This document shows positions 1 to 4,008 of a stretch of 5,232 nucleotides of DNA, in pieces (within the stretch, counting starts at the first letter, position 1; the number at the start of each line of letters is the position of its first letter). Made by a program: the position numbers and the translations under genes. The notes beneath the pieces are model-generated. The model saw only the letters and a program-made list of their open reading frames with translations. It was not told the DNA's origin and ran no database searches. Source of the stretch: an uncultured Cardiobacterium sp. (GTDB taxonomy: Bacteria; Pseudomonadota; Gammaproteobacteria; Cardiobacteriales; Cardiobacteriaceae); contig NZ_CALJAH010000417.1 in NCBI RefSeq assembly GCF_938028185.1, positions 1 through 5,232 of the forward strand, written 5' to 3'.

Positions 1-66
1 GAAGACAGTACGCGGTTGTACGGCGAGACAACGCAACACAGTATGAGGCTTTCGGTGGATGGCTAT
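1..66. repeat. Possible intergenic repeat element at the left edge
   Basis: The first ~66 bases contain GACAGTAC, a short spacer, GTACGG, then GAGACAACGC and, further on, GTGGATGGCTATA. This arrangement resembles, from memory, a family of intergenic repeats common in Neisseria and relatives (gacagtac...gtacgg...gaggcaacgc). It has no convincing coding content in either direction and lies about 80 bases beyond the stop codon of the card1-like gene, so it may mark the end of that operon. The element is cut by the window edge. The resemblance cannot be verified from the sequence alone. Confidence 0.3.
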
Positions 67-147
67 AAATCGCCTCTGGTGGGCGTGCGGGTAACGCTTT
101 GTTGTGCGGACGGCAATCCGGCGGCAGTGACGGGCAGTGTCCCCCGG

Positions 148-1281
148 CTATTGTCGTGCCATCCATTTGTGCAGCAGGGTTTTGAAGCCGTGCAGGTCTT
201 TTTGTTCGATGATTTCGATGCCGGCGCCTTTGGCGCGGTCGCGGGTTTCGCGCGGCAGTTCGCGGTAGGCGATGAAGGCGGTTTGGGTGCGCAGGCCACC
301 GAGTTTTTTCAGTGTCTCAAGTTTGTAGAGCGCGTTTTGCGTTTTTTCGTCCGCCTTGAGGTTGGCGGTTTTGCATTCGAGTACGAAGAGGATGTTGTGG
401 CTGAGGATGGCGATGTCCAGTTCGTTCGGCTGGTGCGGGTTGCCCGTGTTTTCGATTTGGACGTTGAGCGCGATGTCCTGGATGTCCGGCAGGCTGGCGG
501 CAAGGTGGAAGGTGTATTCTTCAAGCCAGCCGCCGTTGGCGTAGCGCAAGCTGTCTTCGTCAGTGAAGGTGATTTTGTCGCCATCGGTTTTGAGCAGGTC
601 GTGGCGGGCGAGGAGGTCGATCAGGTCATCGAGTGCGCCCCAGGTTTCGTTTTGGGTAAAGGTGAGGGTTTTGCGGTTCTGGGCGCGTCCTTTGCTGATG
701 ATGCCGTTCAGGGCGGTAATGGCATCGGTGTAATATTGGTGGCGCTGGACGAGCGCTTCGCCGATGGCCTGCCGTTCGCGCGGCACGCTGTGTTGTAGCT
801 GGTTGTTGGCGGCGATTTGGTAGCCGTGCAGGCGCAGGTAGTCTTCGATTTTGATTTTGGGCGGTTGCAGGGTGAGGCGTTCGTTGTTGTCGAGCAGCAG
901 CACTTCGTTGCTGGTGGCGGTGAAGTAGAAGGCGGGGTACCCCGCGTCGTGGAAGGTGCGGTAGGCGGCGATGGCCATCAGTTTGGTGCCGCCGGTGAGG
1001 TTCAGGGCGATGTTTTCTTTGGCTTCGTCCAGCGCGATGAGTTCGCCCAGCACTTTGTCTTCCATTTCCTGCATATCGTATTCGCTGGCGATGGTGATTT
1101 GTCGTGTTTTGACGCCGCAGCGGGTTTTCAGTGTGTGGGCGAGGGCGTCGGCTTTTGCGCGCATCCGCTCGGTGACGAGCAGGATGACTTCTTGCGGGCG
1201 GAACTGGTTGTCCAGCACGGGGACGTAGTTGGGGATGGGCTGGTCGGAGACGATGCAGACGTGGATGTTGTATTTGTGCAT
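148..1281 (-). CDS. can2: Card1/Can2-type CARF-domain PD-(D/E)XK nuclease (DUF1887 family), type III CRISPR ancillary effector
   Basis: This is a 377-residue cytoplasmic protein of the single-CARF Card1/Can2 type. Members work as homodimers that bind cyclic oligoadenylate (typically cA4) made by Cas10 and then cut single-stranded RNA and/or nick or cut DNA. An N-terminal Rossmann-like CARF domain (about residues 1-135) carries the ligand-binding signature NLTGGTK at 94-100. After a linker and a winged-helix-like middle part (about 165-245) comes a restriction-type nuclease domain: GGWLEEY at 250-256 (glutamate helix), NELD at 286-289 (catalytic Asp289) and LECK at 301-304 (Glu302, Lys304). 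All expected catalytic residues are present and the length is normal for the family; Can1 would be much longer, with two CARF domains. The ATG at 1281 is preceded by AGGA (1289-1292) with 7-nt spacing. It is the third gene of the cas6-csx16 operon, 12 nt after csx16. Family assignment is strong; the preferred ligand and substrate are inferred. Confidence 0.9.
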   Translation of the reverse strand: MHKYNIHVCIVSDQPIPNYVPVLDNQFRPQEVILLVTERMRAKADALAHTLKTRCGVKTRQITIASEYDMQEMEDKVLGELIALDEAKENIALNLTGGTKLMAIAAYRTFHDAGYPAFYFTATSNEVLLLDNNERLTLQPPKIKIEDYLRLHGYQIAANNQLQHSVPRERQAIGEALVQRHQYYTDAITALNGIISKGRAQNRKTLTFTQNETWGALDDLIDLLARHDLLKTDGDKITFTDEDSLRYANGGWLEEYTFHLAASLPDIQDIALNVQIENTGNPHQPNELDIAILSHNILFVLECKTANLKADEKTQNALYKLETLKKLGGLRTQTAFIAYRELPRETRDRAKGAGIEIIEQKDLHGFKTLLHKWMARQ

Positions 1282-1293
1282 GGTGTTTTCCTG

Positions 1294-1587
1294 TCAGGTT
1301 TTGTAGATGTGGTAACGCTGGAGGGTGCAGCCCATCGCGCGCATTTCCGCCGCGCTGTATTCGCTGCCGCGTCGTTCGGCTTCTTGCGGCAATTGCAAGG
1401 CGTACCACTGCGCGCCTTTGGCGCAGACGGCGGCGGCGAGGTGCGGCGGCAGGGTGCCGATGACGGTGTCGCCGGGGGCGATTTCGTCCGGGTCAAGGTG
1501 GTCGCGGTAGTGGTCGATGTGCCACTGCGGTTGTTCTTTTATCCAGGCGATGGCGCCGGGATGGCGGCTGATGAACCAGTTGCTCAT
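1294..1587 (-). CDS. csx16: Csx16 (VVA1548 family) CRISPR-associated ancillary protein, probable ring nuclease
   Basis: This is a 97-residue protein matching the short Csx16 family found with type III CRISPR systems. The recognisable signature runs through most of it: SRHPGAIAWIKEQ near residue 8, then HLDPDEIAPGDTVIGTLP and HLAAAVCAKGAQWYALQLP in the middle, and a conserved SAAEMRAMG segment towards the end. It has no signal peptide or membrane segment. I recall recent work on Csx15/Csx16/Csx20 indicating that such proteins cleave cyclic oligoadenylates, which would make it an off-switch for the neighbouring CARF nuclease; that role is inferred here. The start at 1587 forms an ATGA overlap with the cas6 stop codon and places the family N-terminus (MSNWFISRHPG) exactly. 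A longer reading from 1650 would add 21 residues read out of frame through cas6. There is no strong Shine-Dalgarno, so translation is probably coupled to cas6. Confidence 0.9.
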   Translation of the reverse strand: MSNWFISRHPGAIAWIKEQPQWHIDHYRDHLDPDEIAPGDTVIGTLPPHLAAAVCAKGAQWYALQLPQEAERRGSEYSAAEMRAMGCTLQRYHIYKT

Positions 1588-2519
1588 GGGTGTTCGGTGA
1601 GGGTGTAGCGGCCAAGGCCGAAGGTGGTGTTTTTGCCCAGATGCAGCCATTGGCCGATTTGCAGGACGCGGGCGTGCTCCGGGGCAAGTCCCGCCAGTTC
1701 CCAGTCGCCGATGACGCCGCCCAGGTGCATATGGCGCTGTTGGCGGTTGGAGTAGCGTTGCCAGTCGTACCAGCGCAGGTTTTTGTGGCTTGCCACTTGT
1801 GCCGCCTGGTTTTTGAGGGCGAGGTAGTCGGCCTGTGGGGTGATGCCGAGATGGATTTGTGCGGTGAGCGAGAGGCGGCGTTGCAGTTGGGTCAGCAACG
1901 TCTGCGCGCCAATGCGCTCCACGCCCAGCGCCACGCCGTTGTGTTGCAGGCGCAGCGGGGTGAGGAGGCGCAGCGTCAGGCGGTCGGGGACGGTGTCAGG
2001 CAGGGTGATGTGGTTGTCGTGTTCGGCAATGCGTTCGCCGTCGTAGATCTCTTGCCAGCCGTCTTCGCGTTCGATGGCGATGGCGGCGAGTTCGCCCTGG
2101 CCACGGGCGATGCCTTCGGCGGTGCGGAAGGCCTGTTGCCAGGCGTAGCTGATGAGCGGCAGGTAGTGGCGGGCGCGGCCGATGAGGACGAGGCTGAACT
2201 GGTACTGGCTGCCGGGCGGGTAGTCGCGGCGGTCGTCGAGGCGGGCGGGTTCGATGCTGTACGGCGGCGGGATGGTCGCCGGGTTGGCGAGGCCGATGTC
2301 CGGGCGCGGCGCGGGTTCAAAGATGTGGGTGTAGGGGGTGTGTTGCAGCAGTTCGGGCTCGGGACGGTGGCCGCGCGGCACGCTGGCGCGGCGCAGGGCG
2401 TGGCCAAAGGCACCGCGCAGTGCCGAGCCGATGTAGGCGGGCGATTGCAGGGTGCGGGTGATGGTGAAGGTGTAGCGGTAGCGGGCGATGGGCAGGGTCG
2501 CGGGGAGGTTGAGGAGCAT
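1584..2519 (-). CDS. cas6: Cas6-family CRISPR precursor-crRNA endoribonuclease (RAMP fold)
   Basis: This is a 311-residue RAMP-superfamily protein that would cut precursor crRNA in the repeats to make guides for a type III complex. The N-terminal half has YIGSALRGAFGHALRR (29-44), then YTHIFEPAP and a long Pro/Arg-rich stretch. The C-terminal half has WYDWQRYSNRQQRHMHLGG (250-268), GVIGDWELAGL (268-278) and the glycine-rich motif LHLGKNTTFGLGRYTL (292-307), diagnostic of the Cas6 C-terminal domain. Catalytic residues cannot be assigned with confidence because they vary in this family. From memory, relatives carry four zinc-binding cysteines between the first motif and YxxxFE; here that stretch (45-66) has none. 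I chose the ATG at 2519, where the family N-terminus begins; the upstream reading crosses hairpins and looks non-coding. It is first in the operon, overlapping csx16 by four bases. No clear promoter is visible upstream. Confidence 0.9.
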   Translation of the reverse strand: MLLNLPATLPIARYRYTFTITRTLQSPAYIGSALRGAFGHALRRASVPRGHRPEPELLQHTPYTHIFEPAPRPDIGLANPATIPPPYSIEPARLDDRRDYPPGSQYQFSLVLIGRARHYLPLISYAWQQAFRTAEGIARGQGELAAIAIEREDGWQEIYDGERIAEHDNHITLPDTVPDRLTLRLLTPLRLQHNGVALGVERIGAQTLLTQLQRRLSLTAQIHLGITPQADYLALKNQAAQVASHKNLRWYDWQRYSNRQQRHMHLGGVIGDWELAGLAPEHARVLQIGQWLHLGKNTTFGLGRYTLTEHP

Positions 2520-2580
2520 GGTTCCGGGATGAGGGTTGGCGGGTTGCGGGCAGTATTTTGGCATCGTTTCGCAGTTTTTG

Positions 2581-2604
2581 TTGTCGGCCATGAATGGCCG
2601 ACAA
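2581..2604. repeat. Perfect 11-bp inverted repeat (REP-like hairpin), copy 1
   Basis: TTGTCGGCCAT, a two-base GA loop, then ATGGCCGACAA: a perfect 11-bp stem. It is next to a second hairpin of closely related sequence (2608-2627), separated by three A residues. Paired, GC-rich, near-identical hairpins between genes are typical of REP/BIME-type extragenic elements. It lies about 60 bases upstream of the cas6 start and is symmetrical, so it has no strand. Confidence 0.7.
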
Positions 2605-2627
2605 AAAGTCGGGCATAGATGCCCGAC
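2603..2627 (-). terminator. Intrinsic terminator after the Mrr-like gene (second hairpin plus T-run)
   Basis: Read on the minus strand, GTCGGGCAT, a CT loop and ATGCCCGAC form a perfect 9-bp GC-rich stem (2627 to 2608), followed at once by TTTTT (2607-2603). This is a classical Rho-independent terminator about 12 bases past the out-of-frame stop of the restriction gene (2639) and about 84 bases before the cas6 start. It would insulate the cas6 operon from the upstream gene. The same sequence also looks like a REP-type repeat, so terminator function is inferred. Confidence 0.65.
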
Positions 2628-2638
2628 CACACAAAACA

Positions 2639-2860
2639 CTATCTTCGATGCCATCTCTTGTTTCTTCGCATCCCTACATCAAATGACCGCGTATATCTGC
2701 ATTTGGGATATGCGGAACACCCATAATACAGCCCATATCTGCCATTTCTGATTTCCAGAAAACTGCCACATTTGGGACAACTTGTCTTACTTTCCTTTGC
2801 CTTGTTTTTATCCAAATCAACAGGTTGATAATAAGTGTTGGGGTTGGGGCTTTCTGACAA
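2639..2860 (-). pseudogene. Out-of-frame C-terminal topoisomerase-type zinc ribbon of the Mrr-like gene
   Basis: This stretch encodes about 73 residues in the frame -1 to the restriction gene that precedes it. It contains CPKCG, then 16 residues from the second to the third cysteine, and CSAYPKC (Cys28, Cys31, Cys48, Cys54; bases about 2699-2779): the four-cysteine zinc ribbon found at the C-terminus of type I topoisomerases and often fused to Mrr-type endonucleases. It has no plausible independent start, only a TTG without a Shine-Dalgarno. Adding one T to the five-T run at 2859-2863 joins ...VLLETF to LSESPNPN... without loss and gives a protein of about 308 residues. It is therefore the detached C-terminus of the upstream gene. 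Lost base, ribosomal or polymerase slippage, and sequencing error all remain possible. Confidence 0.8.
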
Positions 2861-3564
2861 AAAGTTTCCAAAAGCACGGCATCCCGTTTGATAGCATTAC
2901 CCAGCATATCCAGAACGCCGTTAATATCCAGTACCTCAATAGGCTTGCCTTTTATCCAGTCATTGGCCTCATTGGTTATCGAACTGGTTGTTGCCAGCAG
3001 GCCACTTACTTTGAGTGCAGGATGCCTGTTTTGAAAATCACAGATATTGCCATACAGCATTTGCATGGCTGGCCTGCCCACATTGTTTTCTGTATATCTT
3101 TTGCACTGCAACAAGACAAGCGCATCTCCTTTCCTGATAAATCCGTCTATCCCGCCATCCCCGGATGCTGGTGTATGCTTAACGGAAAAACCATGCAGCT
3201 CATATATTCTCAATACGAGTCTTTCAAACTCAACAGGCTCCATATTACGCAAAAAACAAGCGTTCATCCTTGTTTGATTTACGTCCGCTCGAATCTTGGC
3301 TCTCTCTTGCGCTTTCCGTCTTTCCTCTTCCAGTTTTTTTCGGTTGATTTCGGCTTGTTGCTTCTCATGTTCTGCAATACAGGAAGGACACAAATTTCTA
3401 TTATATGCCGCACCTTTTATTCCATGCCTGCAAGGTGCCATTTCTCTCTGTTGGTGAATTTCTTTCTCTTGTATTTTCCTGTTACAGTCATATAAAATAG
3501 CTCCTATTACTATATAGGAAAAATATCCACCAATAATCCAGGTGGCCAATTCCAGGAAACTCAT
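2674..3564 (-). CDS. Membrane-anchored Mrr-like restriction endonuclease, C-terminus frameshifted
   Basis: As read this is 296 residues. From the N-terminus there is one hydrophobic helix (about 8-24), which would anchor it in the inner membrane; a zinc-ribbon-like set (Cys45, His47, Cys59, Cys62); a charged, probably coiled helix (about 66-100); and a PD-(D/E)XK domain of the Mrr_cat type (about 107-225). Key residues are GDGGID (Asp140 catalytic) and LQCK (Gln153, Lys155), with Gln in the Glu position as in many Mrr enzymes. It would cut DNA, perhaps modified or invading DNA; the target cannot be read from sequence. After about Phe235 the frame is wrong: the last 60 or so residues resemble nothing, while a zinc ribbon continues in the -1 frame to 2639. 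I chose the ATG at 3564 because GGAG (3573-3576) precedes it by 8 nt; the upstream TTG at 3591 has no support. GC content is well below that of the cas genes. Confidence 0.85.
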   Translation of the reverse strand: MSFLELATWIIGGYFSYIVIGAILYDCNRKIQEKEIHQQREMAPCRHGIKGAAYNRNLCPSCIAEHEKQQAEINRKKLEEERRKAQERAKIRADVNQTRMNACFLRNMEPVEFERLVLRIYELHGFSVKHTPASGDGGIDGFIRKGDALVLLQCKRYTENNVGRPAMQMLYGNICDFQNRHPALKVSGLLATTSSITNEANDWIKGKPIEVLDINGVLDMLGNAIKRDAVLLETFCQKAPTPTLIINLLIWIKTRQRKVRQVVPNVAVFWKSEMADMGCIMGVPHIPNADIRGHLM

Positions 3565-3600
3565 TTTTAGCACTCCAATACTTTCCGCCAAATTATTATG

Positions 3601-3615
3601 GCAATAAACGTGCCA
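3601..3615 (-). promoter_or_regulatory. Candidate sigma-54 (-24/-12) promoter for the Mrr-like gene
   Basis: The minus strand reads TGGCAC-GTTTA-TTGC, an exact match to the RpoN core TGGCAC-N5-TTGC, with the required 10 bases between the GG and the GC. The transcription start would fall near 3590, giving a leader of about 26 nt that contains the GGAG ribosome binding site and ends at the ATG at 3564. The flanking base after TTGC is C rather than the preferred A/T. Sigma-54 promoters also need an enhancer-binding protein; none is encoded here. Confidence 0.5.
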
Positions 3616-3622
3616 AATCGTT

Positions 3623-3628
3623 TATAAT
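3623..3628 (+). promoter_or_regulatory. Perfect -10 hexamer TATAAT facing the LRR gene (weak -35)
   Basis: TATAAT matches the sigma-70 -10 consensus exactly. The best -35 candidate is ATGGCA at 3598-3603 (4 of 6, spacing 19), which is poor, and there is no extended -10 TG. A transcript would begin near 3635 and run about 175 nt to the ATG at 3811. It overlaps the region of the divergent sigma-54-like site, so the two could interfere with each other. Confidence 0.3.
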
Positions 3629-3629
3629 T

Positions 3630-3644
3630 CCCTGCATTGCAGGG
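3630..3644. promoter_or_regulatory. 15-bp perfect palindrome, possible operator
   Basis: CCCTGCA-T-TGCAGGG has two perfect 7-bp arms around one central base. It is centred about 47 bp upstream of the predicted sigma-54 start for the restriction gene and just downstream of the TATAAT of the opposite strand. A dimeric regulator could bind here and affect both genes; this is inference from position only. It is too tight to form a good RNA hairpin and has no T-run, so a terminator is unlikely. Confidence 0.4.
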
Positions 3645-3671
3645 AGAACGGGTGAAAATCACAATACCGCG

Positions 3672-3688
3672 CTGCCTGCCTGCCTGCC
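3672..3688. repeat. Tetranucleotide tract (CTGC)4C in the divergent intergenic region
   Basis: Four tandem CTGC units plus a C lie about 120 bases upstream of the ATG at 3811. Tetranucleotide tracts can change copy number by slippage and so alter promoter spacing or reading frame. Four units is short, and no open frame of interest crosses it, so an effect on expression is speculative. The rest of 3592-3810 holds the promoter-like sites listed separately and no gene. Confidence 0.5.
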
Positions 3689-3810
3689 AGAGTATGTTTA
3701 CACCATCTTGAATGTAGTTGTTACGCGGTCTTCCCGCTTTACAAACGGGCAGCTGAATGGCAAACACGCGCTACCCAACCCCTACGAGCCTATTTTTCAT
3801 GGAGAACCCC

Positions 3811-4008
3811 ATGCACGACGAAGACAACCACAAACCCGGCAAAGGACTGCGCCCACAGCAAAGCAGTCTCCCCGCCACGCTCAACACCAGCAAAAAACTG
3901 GTGCAACACCTGAAAATCGCCCTTGCTCAAACTGGCCGCGAATTGGCAGAAGATGACGGCTGGGTCGAGCGCCTTATTCATTCGCGGGCTGGAAGCAGGG
4001 ATAAATGA
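3811..4008 (+). pseudogene. Frameshifted N-terminal fragment of the LRR protein
   Basis: This is a 65-residue open frame beginning MHDEDNHKPGKG at an ATG with an ideal ribosome binding site (GGAG at 3801-3804, 6-nt spacing). It runs through a plausible helical segment (KKLVQHLKIALAQTGRELAE, about 28-47) to WVERL and stops at TGA 4006-4008. The LRR frame is open over the same stretch and continues naturally as FIRGLEAGINEY from 3977. One surplus base near 3973-3977 therefore appears to have split a single gene; the joined product would be about 443 residues. The signal for translation initiation belongs to this frame, not to the LRR frame. If the frameshift is real, this is a short orphan peptide. 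I do not recognise the N-terminal sequence. Confidence 0.6.

Noticed and set aside
16..2618. Long plus-strand open frames opposite the cas6-csx16-card1 operon (about 16-798, 817-1608, 1590-2618)
   Set aside because: They are antisense to three confidently identified genes, their Val/Ala/Gly-rich translations match nothing, and such frames are expected opposite GC-rich coding DNA.
2855..2866. Programmed -1 ribosomal frameshift in the restriction gene
   Set aside because: The T5 run allows a P-site Phe codon to re-pair, but the site (T-TTT-TGT in the zero frame) is not a canonical X-XXY-YYZ heptamer, and I see no strong downstream stem. A lost base or sequencing error is simpler.
2782..3495. 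Plus-strand 237-codon frame opposite the restriction gene
   Set aside because: It is antisense to an intact Mrr catalytic domain, and its Phe/Leu/Cys-rich translation resembles no protein.
3567..3767. A 66-codon minus-strand frame upstream of the restriction gene
   Set aside because: It covers the promoter-like sites and the CTGC tract, has no Shine-Dalgarno, and its translation has no recognisable domain. The sequence may instead be a repeated intergenic element.
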